Source: Clostridiales bacterium (lineage in GTDB: Bacteria > Bacillota > Clostridia > Saccharofermentanales > Saccharofermentanaceae). Taken from it: a stretch of 64,000 nt of DNA. The notes beneath the pieces are model-generated. The model did not search any database. It saw only the letters and a list, made by a program, of their open reading frames with translations, and was not told where the DNA came from. Positions 25,524 through 33,231 of this stretch are shown piece after piece. The position numbers and the translations under genes are program-made. Where the stretch lies: the NCBI GenBank assembly GCA_017480325.1, contig JAFVAY010000017.1, forward strand, positions 62,001-126,000, read 5' to 3'. Each line of letters begins with the position of its first letter. Position 1 is the stretch's first letter.

Positions 25524-26294
25524 ATGGATATCGGCAGGGATCTTGAGAAGCAGCTTCAGTCCGAGCGGGACAATGATGTCAGGCGCACGGCTTACGACAG
25601 CGAGCTTCGTTTCTACTCTCTAATATCCTCCGGTGATGTGAACGCCCTGAAGCTTTATCTCGAGCACCGTGATATCAACGCTTCGGGAAGTACCTCAGGT
25701 CGCAAAGGGATTCTATCCAATAACAGTCTTAACAACGAGAAGTACCACGCGGTAGTTATGACCGCTCTGATCTCCAGATTCTGTATAGAAGCGGGGATGG
25801 ATATCGCCGTGAGCTATACCCTGAGTGATATTTTCATTCGTAGGGTGGATGAGGCCAGATCTGCGGATGAGATAGGGGAGCTTTGTAATACGATCGCGAT
25901 AGAGTACTGCCAGAGGATGAGCGACCTTGCCAAGAAGCAGGTGGTATCAAGATATGTGCTTCTGGCCATCGATTATATTCGCGCCCATGTTCAGGATAAT
26001 CTTACTGTCGAGCAGGTGGCTAATGCCTTATCCGTCAACACCAGCTACTTAAGTAAGCTCTTTAAGAAGGATATGGGCAAGTCCATAAGCGAATATATCC
26101 GGGACAGCAAGATAGAGATCGCCGAGAATATGCTGAGGCACCTGGATGACTCCAGCCTCGAGATCGCCAATTATCTGGGCTTCTCGTCTCAGAGCCACTT
26201 CATCCAGGTGTTCAAGAAGCAGACCGGCCTGACTCCCGAGGAGTACAGAAAGCAACACTATCACAAAAGCTGGATAAGTGACATAGATAAGTAA
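25524..26294 (+). CDS. AraC-type transcription regulator
   Basis: 256 residues. The N-terminal about 150 residues resemble no sensor domain I can name; they are helical and include LNNEKYHAVVMTALISRFCI, seen in YesN-like regulators. The C-terminal AraC double HTH contains LSVNTSYLSKLFKKDMGKS and GFSSQSHFIQVFKKQTGLTP. The ATG is three bases past the preceding stop and has only a weak Shine-Dalgarno, so translation is probably coupled. Target unknown. Confidence 0.85.
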   Translation: MDIGRDLEKQLQSERDNDVRRTAYDSELRFYSLISSGDVNALKLYLEHRDINASGSTSGRKGILSNNSLNNEKYHAVVMTALISRFCIEAGMDIAVSYTLSDIFIRRVDEARSADEIGELCNTIAIEYCQRMSDLAKKQVVSRYVLLAIDYIRAHVQDNLTVEQVANALSVNTSYLSKLFKKDMGKSISEYIRDSKIEIAENMLRHLDDSSLEIANYLGFSSQSHFIQVFKKQTGLTPEEYRKQHYHKSWISDIDK

Positions 26295-26295
26295 T

Positions 26296-26324
26296 TTGTA
26301 AACGTTCGCGGGTTATGCGACAAT
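26296..26324 (+). promoter_or_regulatory. Possible promoter of the 26.4-29 kb operon
   Basis: TTGTAA (26296-26301), 17 bp, GACAAT (26319-26324). Upstream of the COG2426 gene, which has Shine-Dalgarno AAGGAGAG. Confidence 0.4.
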
Positions 26325-26355
26325 TACCCCGTAAAATCTAAGGAGAGATATTATT

Positions 26356-26820
26356 ATGTGGAAAAAATGCCTTATAGCATTTCTTATATCAATGGTGCCG
26401 CTCATCGAGATCAGGGGCGGGATTCTTTATGCACTTATCGCCGGAGTTCCGACATGGCTTGCCTACCTGGTCTGTATCATAGGCAACATGTTGCCCGTGC
26501 CGATCATATTCTTCTTCGCTCGTAAGGTCCTCGAGTGGGGTAAGGATAAGAAGATAATAGGCAAGTTCTTTACCTTCTGTCTCGAGAAGGGACATAAGGG
26601 CGGTCAGAAGCTTCTGAAGGGTAAGAACGGCGTGTATATCGCATTACTGTTCTTCGTGGGAATTCCTCTTCCCGGGACGGGCGCTTGGACCGGCACGCTC
26701 GCCGCGAGCATACTTGATCTGGATTTTAAGAAGAGCTCGGCAGCAGTAATGGTCGGCGTTATCCTTGCCGGAGTTATTATCGGCGTATTATCGCTGTTCG
26801 GGATCAACATCCTTACATGA
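26356..26820 (+). CDS. COG2426 small membrane export protein
   Basis: 154 residues, about four transmembrane segments. The N-terminal motif PLIEIRGGILYAL and a later PLPGTGAWTGTLAA are hallmarks of the COG2426 (putative small multidrug export) family. The transport role is named by similarity only and lacks strong support in the literature I know. It overlaps the next gene by 4 bp (ATGA). Confidence 0.8.
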   Translation: MWKKCLIAFLISMVPLIEIRGGILYALIAGVPTWLAYLVCIIGNMLPVPIIFFFARKVLEWGKDKKIIGKFFTFCLEKGHKGGQKLLKGKNGVYIALLFFVGIPLPGTGAWTGTLAASILDLDFKKSSAAVMVGVILAGVIIGVLSLFGINILT

Positions 26821-27767
26821 GAAGATTTAATGTCGACGGCTCCATGAACGGCGAGCACGTGGTTAAGGCTTGTACCACGGCTTTTCCCGCGCTTAGTAAA
26901 GCTGACCTTTATAAGGCGCTTAAGCATAAGGATATCAGAGTCGACGGCAAGCGCATTTCTTCCGACATTAAGGTAACGGGGGGACAAGAGATACAGGTGT
27001 GGCTGCCGGATGAGCTCTTTGAGAAGGAACTTCAAAGTAGACCTGTCGAGAATGCCTTCTCCATAGTCGCTCAGACCGACGGCATGCTTATAGTAAACAA
27101 GCGTCAGGGACTGGCTGTCCACAGCGGCAAAACCACTGAAGATAACCTTATAGATATAGTAAGAAAGCAGACCGGCAACAATAAGGCGGAGCTTGTTCAC
27201 CGGATAGATATGAATACCGGCGGGGTCCTGATGATCGCCAAGGACAAGGATTACCTGGAGGATGCGGTCAAGCTGTTTAAGGGAGACCTTGTTACCAAGC
27301 GCTACAGATGTCTTGTAGTGGGAAGGATCCCCAAGGACTTGGGAACGCCGGTGGTGTGTTCCGATGAAGCCTTGATGTGTGAGGTCTCGGCTTATCTTGA
27401 GAAGACAAGATCAGGTGAGGTCTATATCCACGACGTAAAGCAGGAGGGAGATCTTCCCATTACCACCAGATACAGAGTATTAGGCTATCACGAGGGCTTC
27501 TCGGAGATCGAGTGCGAGCTTGTTACCGGCAGGACTCATCAGATCAGGGCGCAGTTCGCACACTTGGGGTATCCTATATTAGGAGACGGCAATTACGGGC
27601 GTAATCAGGTGAATCTTAACTTCTTAAGCAAGGACGGCGGAAGGATCAGGCATCAGCAGCTGTGGTCAACGACCCTGATGTTCGGTAAGATACCTGTAGA
27701 GAATAAACACCACGAGCTGTCGGGACGAAGATTCTCGATAGAGCCCAGATATGAGGTGGAGTTATAG
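26817..27767 (+). CDS. RluA-family 23S rRNA pseudouridine synthase
   Basis: 316 residues. N-terminal S4-like RNA-binding domain (about 1-65), then the RluA catalytic domain. The catalytic Asp is D131 in HRIDMNTGGVLM, and GRTHQIRAQFAHLGYPILGD is a second signature. The motif has TGG where many members have TSG; this is tolerated. It converts specific uridines in 23S rRNA to pseudouridine; the site is not predictable here. It sits between COG2426 and murI in a tightly packed operon. Confidence 0.9.
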   Translation: MRRFNVDGSMNGEHVVKACTTAFPALSKADLYKALKHKDIRVDGKRISSDIKVTGGQEIQVWLPDELFEKELQSRPVENAFSIVAQTDGMLIVNKRQGLAVHSGKTTEDNLIDIVRKQTGNNKAELVHRIDMNTGGVLMIAKDKDYLEDAVKLFKGDLVTKRYRCLVVGRIPKDLGTPVVCSDEALMCEVSAYLEKTRSGEVYIHDVKQEGDLPITTRYRVLGYHEGFSEIECELVTGRTHQIRAQFAHLGYPILGDGNYGRNQVNLNFLSKDGGRIRHQQLWSTTLMFGKIPVENKHHELSGRRFSIEPRYEVEL

Positions 27768-28603
27768 TGGCAGACAACAGACCAATAGGAGTATTCGATT
27801 CAGGTATCGGCGGGCTCACCGTGCTTCGTGAGATAATCGCGGCTGTTCCGGGGGAGAGCACCATATACTTCGGAGATGACGGAAGATCTCCCTACGGCAC
27901 CAAGTCCCACGAGACTATAATTAAATACTCCCTGCAGGATATGCTCTTTCTTAAGGAGCAGGACGTAAAGATGATCGTCATCGCGTGTAACACCGCCAGC
28001 ACCCATGCCTATGAGACGCTGGCATCCGTGTGTGATGTGCCTGTGGTAGAGGTGGTGGTGCCGGGTGCCAGAGCAGCGGTGGAGGCAACCTCCAACGGCA
28101 GGATCGGCATTATTGCCACCCGTGCGACTATAAGCTCCGGCGTATACGAATCCGCTGTGCTTAAGGCAGGGGAGAATATCGACGGCCTCAAGGTGATATC
28201 TCAGGCCTGTCCGCTGTTCGTATCGCTTGCTGAAGAGGGTTGGTGGGACAATGAAGTCGCCTATCTTACTGCCTGCGATTACCTTAAGCCGCTGAAGGAG
28301 GCGGGGGTTGATACTGTGGTCCTCGCCTGTACGCACTATCCTTTGCTGGCTCCCGTGATCTCGAGGGTCATGGGACCCTCCGTGAAGCTTATTAATTCCG
28401 GCGTGGCGGTAGCTGGCGTCGTTAAGAGCATCCTGAGCGAAAACAAAATTGAGTCCGACGGCAAAGACGTTACCAGAAGCTTCTTTACGAGTGACGATCC
28501 GAAGCTTTTCGAGCAGGTGGCAGCACCCTTCCTGGGGCGCGGGCTTCCCTCGGGGACCCGCCGTGTTCAGGTAGACAACATAGATGTGAAGGGTTTCCTG
28601 TGA
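27767..28603 (+). CDS. murI: Glutamate racemase
   Basis: 278 residues, GTG start sharing one base with the preceding TAG. Catalytic cysteines C74 (VIACNTAS) and C188 (VLACTHYPLL), and the FDSGIGGLTV opening. It makes D-glutamate for peptidoglycan without a cofactor. It overlaps the next gene by 4 bp (GTGA), so the operon is translationally coupled. Confidence 0.95.
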   Translation: MADNRPIGVFDSGIGGLTVLREIIAAVPGESTIYFGDDGRSPYGTKSHETIIKYSLQDMLFLKEQDVKMIVIACNTASTHAYETLASVCDVPVVEVVVPGARAAVEATSNGRIGIIATRATISSGVYESAVLKAGENIDGLKVISQACPLFVSLAEEGWWDNEVAYLTACDYLKPLKEAGVDTVVLACTHYPLLAPVISRVMGPSVKLINSGVAVAGVVKSILSENKIESDGKDVTRSFFTSDDPKLFEQVAAPFLGRGLPSGTRRVQVDNIDVKGFL

Positions 28604-28983
28604 TAAGGAACATGGAGATCACAACGAGGGCTTACGAGAAGCCTCTGGTTACGAAGGGGATATACGAGAGCTCGATGAGCTCCCTCACAATAAAGTGGAA
28701 ACAGATCCACGAGGGAGACAAGGACTATTCCTTCTACGAGATCAAGATGGATAAGCAGACCGGGGTGGCGGTGGTGAAGCGCTCCGGAGAGTATACGAGC
28801 GAGCTTGTTTTCGACACGGGACGAAGGACTGAAGGTGCGGTGAATACGCCCTACGGCACTATCAAGACTGATATCAAGACCTCATATATAACGCTCCCGT
28901 CGGCACTGTCGCCCAAGTTCGAGATCGCTTATGAGATGGGCGCGGACGAGATCAAAAATGTATTCACGGTGAAGTTTATTTAA
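28600..28983 (+). CDS. DUF1934 (YwiB-like) beta-barrel protein
   Basis: 127 residues; GTG start overlapping the murI stop (an ATG five codons in is possible). Matches DUF1934 with its SSLTIKWKQ and NTPYGTIKTDIKTSYI strands, a calycin-like barrel of unknown ligand. Conserved next to wall or murI genes in Firmicutes. Cytoplasmic: no signal peptide. Confidence 0.8.
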   Translation: MIRNMEITTRAYEKPLVTKGIYESSMSSLTIKWKQIHEGDKDYSFYEIKMDKQTGVAVVKRSGEYTSELVFDTGRRTEGAVNTPYGTIKTDIKTSYITLPSALSPKFEIAYEMGADEIKNVFTVKFI

Positions 28984-28999
28984 GGAGGGGAAAGGTATT

Positions 29000-30673
29000 A
29001 TGGCGTACAGAAGACTAAGCAGATTAACGGTTACGGCAGGTGCGGCGGTGCTGGCATCGGCGATGCTTCTAAGCTCCTGCTCCACGGACAGAAGATCCTC
29101 AAGATCAGGTCGCCACAGAGATGACGACGAGGATGAGGAGACCTCGATAGAGACAGAAGAGACGGCGGACGAGACGGAGGAGACAGAGACGGTGCCGGAA
29201 GGGCCATCTTCAAGTCAGGTGGCTGCGGCTTATCTTCAGGTGCTGAATCAATACAGCCACGATATCAGGACCATGGAAGACAGATATGCAGAGTACATGG
29301 ACTCCATCGCCGGGATCAACTACACGGATATTAACGGCGACGGTATAGAGGAGCTGATAATAAGATACTGTAGTGACGCGTATCAAACGGATATAGATAC
29401 TTCGTATTTTGTTGATCCGACCTTCGCCAATGTGGCCATATTCACGTATAGCGAGGAGGCCGGCAGGGCGGTGAAGATCTTTGACGTATTAAGTGAGAGC
29501 TCTGTAGGAGCGTGGGACTTAAGCGGGGACCTCGTCATGATGGACGACGGAACGATCCTTCTTACCAATATGAACGGGAGAATGGGCTACTACACTCAGT
29601 CTATCGCGGAGTATGTTTATGACGGTTCGACCTATGTGGCTGGGGACAACTGGATGGTGAGTGAGTACATTCCGGAGGATCAGTATACTAGCTATACTGA
29701 CGCTTATGCCCCGGAGGCAGACTACGGCTATCATAATGATACCGAGATAACACCGGAGGAATTCTATTCGACACAGGAGGACTACCTGAGCCGTGTAGTA
29801 TGTCCGATAATGCCTTATTCGGGCAGGCAGTATAACGGGGATCTTAATACCTATGATCTGTTCGACAGACCGTGGTGCGGTATGGAAGGGGCGGTGTTCG
29901 CGACCGGGAATTATATAAGCTTCGATGAAGTATATGAGCAGCTGGCGAACGAGGCGGGAGCCGATGTGGTCTCGCAGCTTGAGGCGACGGCGGAGGGTGC
30001 CGGAAATGCCTATCTTGAGATATTGAATCAGTATTACCCTTACCTTCGTATGGTCGAGACGGCTGAGTATTCAGGTATGCCGTCCTGTTCGTATGTGGAT
30101 ATTACCGGTGATCTAATGCCGGAGCTGCTTATTCAGTATGCGTCGGACTTCGAGGACGGCTATGAGACGGACGGGTCCTACTTCATGACAGGTGACATAA
30201 GGATATTCACATACGATCAGGTGTCAGGCCAGGCGGTGGAGATGCTTCATGTCGAGAATACGATCCTTAATGCCGGAGGCGGCTCTAACAGCGATGTGGT
30301 CGTTCTTAATAACGGCAATATTCTGTTGACTCACGGCTGGGGTGATGAAGACTCCGAGTACTGGGTGGATGAATACGAGGTGCGCAGCAACAGCCTGATG
30401 CTTGTTAATTCACTTTATCACGGTGAGTTCCTGCAGGGAGAGGGGGATAATTATTACTATGAAAGCGACTATTCCCTTAATGACAGGACTATAACCGAAG
30501 ACGAATATAATTCGCAGATCAGTACCTACAGGTCGACGTTCTCATCTGCTCTCGCCAGAGATCCTTTCTATATCTATGATTGGTACGGCGACAGCGAGTG
30601 GGTGACTGATGTGATGAACGTGCCCTATAATGCAATACATGCGGATGATCTTACAGATCTTCTTTCTAATTAA
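29000..30673 (+). CDS. Internally duplicated lipoprotein, unknown function
   Basis: 557 residues. Lipoprotein signal with lipobox SSC (Cys at about 27), then a Ser/Arg/Asp/Glu/Thr-rich spacer. Two homologous halves follow. The first opens AAAYLQVLNQYSHDIRTME and contains DINGDGIEELIIRY; the second opens GNAYLEILNQYYPYLRMVE and contains DITGDLMPELLIQY. D.NGDG..EL resembles the calcium loop of FG-GAP/dockerin-like repeats; in the second copy two loop residues are changed. It is probably a surface Ca-binding beta-rich protein. Strong Shine-Dalgarno AAGGAGGGG. I know no family name. Confidence 0.7.
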   Translation: MAYRRLSRLTVTAGAAVLASAMLLSSCSTDRRSSRSGRHRDDDEDEETSIETEETADETEETETVPEGPSSSQVAAAYLQVLNQYSHDIRTMEDRYAEYMDSIAGINYTDINGDGIEELIIRYCSDAYQTDIDTSYFVDPTFANVAIFTYSEEAGRAVKIFDVLSESSVGAWDLSGDLVMMDDGTILLTNMNGRMGYYTQSIAEYVYDGSTYVAGDNWMVSEYIPEDQYTSYTDAYAPEADYGYHNDTEITPEEFYSTQEDYLSRVVCPIMPYSGRQYNGDLNTYDLFDRPWCGMEGAVFATGNYISFDEVYEQLANEAGADVVSQLEATAEGAGNAYLEILNQYYPYLRMVETAEYSGMPSCSYVDITGDLMPELLIQYASDFEDGYETDGSYFMTGDIRIFTYDQVSGQAVEMLHVENTILNAGGGSNSDVVVLNNGNILLTHGWGDEDSEYWVDEYEVRSNSLMLVNSLYHGEFLQGEGDNYYYESDYSLNDRTITEDEYNSQISTYRSTFSSALARDPFYIYDWYGDSEWVTDVMNVPYNAIHADDLTDLLSN

Positions 30674-30699
30674 GGGTATCGAATATAAAGGAGCGACGT

Positions 30700-32046
30700 A
30701 TGAGTGAACCGAGAGAGAAAACCTCCACCAAAGTCATAAGACAGCATATGTCTGTCCATTGGCATGATATCGTAAGGTCAGACAGCGATATCCCCGCGGT
30801 GGATTCGGAGCTTAAGGAGAAGACATCTCTCGTGGGGCGTATCGGCATCATGTACCTGTCGGTGGGCACCAGCGCCTGGCGTGTCCGCAACGCCATGAAT
30901 CGCGTCTCCCGCGCACTCAACATCTCCTGCAATGCCAACATCGGTCTTCTTACGCTGACCTTCACCTGCTTCAGCGAGGGAAGCCACTACAGCCAGACCA
31001 TCTCGCTTCCCAACACCGGAGTTAATACCGACAAGCTGATGGAGCTTAAGCTTTTCACCGCCGACTTCAGCGAAAAGGCAAAGCAGTACTCGGTGGAGCA
31101 GCTCCATCAGGTCCTGGACAAGATAGAGGCGAAGAAGCCCAACTACGTTCCGTGGCAGACAGCTCTTGCCGCAGCCTTTGCCTGCGGTGCTTTTACCTTC
31201 CTTCTGGGCGGAGGTATCGTGGAGATGATCTGCGCCTTCATAGGAGCGGGCGCCGGCTGCTTTGTCCGCACGCTTCTTATAAAGAATAAGATCAACCTCC
31301 TTGTCAATGTAGCCTCCGGAGTGGCGGTGGCCTGTGCCGCATATGTTGTGGCGGTGCTTCTGGGAGAGCTTATCTTCGGTATCCCGCCTACTCACCACGC
31401 AGGGTATATATGTGCGATGCTGTTTATTATTCCGGGCTTTCCTCTGATCACCGGAGGAATTGACCTCGCGAAGCTCGATATCAGATCCGGCGTCGAGAGG
31501 ATAATCTATGCCGGGATGATAATAATGGTGGCGACCATGGTCGGCTGGGTAATGGCGACGGTATTCAGATTCAACCCTGCGGATTTCCCACCGCTTGATA
31601 TATCTGTTCCGGTCAAGATACTGTGCCGCGCGCTGGCAAGCTTTGTCGGCGTATACGGCTTCTCGCTGATGTTTAACAGTACCCGTCAGATGGCGCTTGC
31701 CGCAGGCGTTATAGGAACGATCGCGAATGTTGTCCGCCTTGAGCTTATGGACGTGTTCGGCCTTCATATTGCAGTCGCGGCATTTTTAGGCGCTACGATC
31801 GCCGGCCTTCTGGCGTCGGTTCTTAATACCCGCGTAGGCGTTCCCCGAATCTCTTTGACGGTGCCGTCTATCGTTATCATGGTACCGGGTCTGTTCATGT
31901 ATAAGGCGATCTATTATATAGGTCTTGATGACATAAGCGTCGGCGGCGCCTGGCTAACTAAGGCTCTGATGACAGTGATCGCATTGCCTATAGGCCTTGT
32001 ATTCGCCAGATCTTTAACGGATAAAGACTTCAGGCATTGCAGCTAG
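30700..32046 (+). CDS. Threonine/serine exporter family protein (ThrE1-ThrE2 fusion)
   Basis: 448 residues. A soluble ThrE/PF06738-like N-terminal domain (about 40-160; MYLSVGTSAWRVRNAMNRVS), then about ten transmembrane helices, with the second half resembling the PF12821 ThrE_2 domain. Many Firmicutes split these into two genes; here they are fused, as in Corynebacterium ThrE. Exports threonine and serine with proton coupling in the characterised members. Shine-Dalgarno AAGGAG. Confidence 0.85.
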   Translation: MSEPREKTSTKVIRQHMSVHWHDIVRSDSDIPAVDSELKEKTSLVGRIGIMYLSVGTSAWRVRNAMNRVSRALNISCNANIGLLTLTFTCFSEGSHYSQTISLPNTGVNTDKLMELKLFTADFSEKAKQYSVEQLHQVLDKIEAKKPNYVPWQTALAAAFACGAFTFLLGGGIVEMICAFIGAGAGCFVRTLLIKNKINLLVNVASGVAVACAAYVVAVLLGELIFGIPPTHHAGYICAMLFIIPGFPLITGGIDLAKLDIRSGVERIIYAGMIIMVATMVGWVMATVFRFNPADFPPLDISVPVKILCRALASFVGVYGFSLMFNSTRQMALAAGVIGTIANVVRLELMDVFGLHIAVAAFLGATIAGLLASVLNTRVGVPRISLTVPSIVIMVPGLFMYKAIYYIGLDDISVGGAWLTKALMTVIALPIGLVFARSLTDKDFRHCS

Positions 32047-32059
32047 GGAGCTAGAGGGC

Positions 32060-32860
32060 TTACCTGAATAGATCATCTATCATCTTGTCTACCACTTTGG
32101 CATCGAGAGGGTACATCCGTGTCTCAAAGGTGGCATAGAGTCTGGAGCCGAGCAGTATCCCTCCGGAGGCGTAAAATTTGAAACGCCACATAAGGTCATT
32201 CACGTACTTCTCGTCGTCCATTTTGCCGCAGTGTTCTAAGTAGATCTCCTCTCTGTCGCTCATTCGCAGAATAGTAAAGTCAGGATAAATGACCTCCCCG
32301 TTTATCACGAGAGGACATTCATATTTATAAGGAATACCCGCGACATATAATCTGTCTGCGATGATCTGCTCTGACTTAGACCTTACGCGTTCGCCTCTCA
32401 TGGTTGTAAATTCCGGTGTCCCTTCCTTAAACCCTTTTGGCTTATATGGCTGGATCATCCATCTTTTTATCAACTCTTCATCGGGGTAGTAAATTGGATT
32501 GATGAGTTTTTTACGGTCGTTATTGAATTGCTCGTATGTATCCTCTGCTAACGTATCAGGATATTTTGAAAGAGTCTTTTCGATAAGGCTTAACTCGTCA
32601 GAGGCAGATTTAAGAACAGATTCACAGTAATTCTTCTGTGCGAGGGTGTGTATCAGCTTACTGTCTTCAGGCGCAATTCTATTGCCGTTATGATAGTTCT
32701 CGTTATTTGTGACTTTGTAATATTTTGTGGTTTTCTTAAGCCTCTGAATCCTTAATCTTCCGTCAGGCGCGTTTTCCATAAATTGATTGCAGGATTCGAT
32801 CAGCTTGATCAGACGTTCACGTCTGGATAGCATAGCATCTTTGATTCTTATCGATTTCAT
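32060..32860 (-). CDS. PD-(D/E)XK nuclease-like protein, unknown
   Basis: 266 residues from ATG 32860 (AAGGTG six bases upstream; a GTG nine bases earlier is less likely). The N-terminal about 150 residues are helical and charged. The C-terminal half has the order expected of a PD-(D/E)XK fold: RSKSEQIIADRL (Glu), NGEVIYPDFTIL (PD), EIYLEHCG (ExH in place of ExK). Then come helix and strand GGILLGSRLYATFE. That suggests a DNA-cutting or DNA-binding core, but the ExH variant leaves catalysis uncertain. It is more AT-rich than neighbours and sits next to palindromic array 2, so it may be acquired. Convergent with thrE (13-bp gap). Confidence 0.65.
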   Translation of the reverse strand: MKSIRIKDAMLSRRERLIKLIESCNQFMENAPDGRLRIQRLKKTTKYYKVTNNENYHNGNRIAPEDSKLIHTLAQKNYCESVLKSASDELSLIEKTLSKYPDTLAEDTYEQFNNDRKKLINPIYYPDEELIKRWMIQPYKPKGFKEGTPEFTTMRGERVRSKSEQIIADRLYVAGIPYKYECPLVINGEVIYPDFTILRMSDREEIYLEHCGKMDDEKYVNDLMWRFKFYASGGILLGSRLYATFETRMYPLDAKVVDKMIDDLFR

Positions 32861-32922
32861 AACTAACACCTTATTCCTACGGTATTAAATGTATGTATTA
32901 TATATCATTTGAAGATGAGTTT

Positions 32923-33111
32923 GTATCCGTCAGATGAAAATTGGGAATATAGTACGGGTTTGAGACGCCAAAATGTACTAAATAAAGCGTTTGGAGCATC
33001 CGGATAAGAATTTAAGGCGGAAATCTGTATCCGACTTTAAGAAATACTGTTGTGGATACACGTACAGGTCGAAAACCTGTATCCAGGAGACATAAACGAC
33101 TGACTGGATAC
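32923..33111. repeat. Tandem palindromic array, 52-bp period (array 2)
   Basis: The site GGATACA alternates in orientation. Forward sites lie at 32950 (variant), 33002, 33054 and 33106, spaced exactly 52 bp. Reverse copies (GTATCC) lie at 32923, 32975 (variant), 33027 and 33079, also 52 bp apart. The unit at 32950/32975 has TAGTAC paired with GTACTA instead of GGATAC with GTATCC, a compensated change that keeps the inverted repeat. The remaining sequence is not conserved. Same geometry as array 1 but a different site sequence. Part of a 362-bp gap (32870-33231) that also holds the adhesin promoter. Confidence 0.8.
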
Positions 33112-33162
33112 AAACAGACGACAAACAAACCGGTCAACAATGATAAATATGATCAATTTCAC

Positions 33163-33207
33163 TTGACTAATTAACAAGTTTTGAATAAAATGTTAACAAA
33201 TTGTTAA
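33163..33207 (+). promoter_or_regulatory. Promoter and operator of the surface adhesin
   Basis: TTGACT (33163-33168), 17 bp, TAAAAT (33186-33191). Immediately after the -10, TTAACA-AAT-TGTTAA (33193-33207) is a perfect palindrome over the expected start of transcription, so a repressor site is likely. Shine-Dalgarno GGAGG follows. Confidence 0.75.
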
Positions 33208-33231
33208 TACATCTATATTCCGGAGGTTGCC

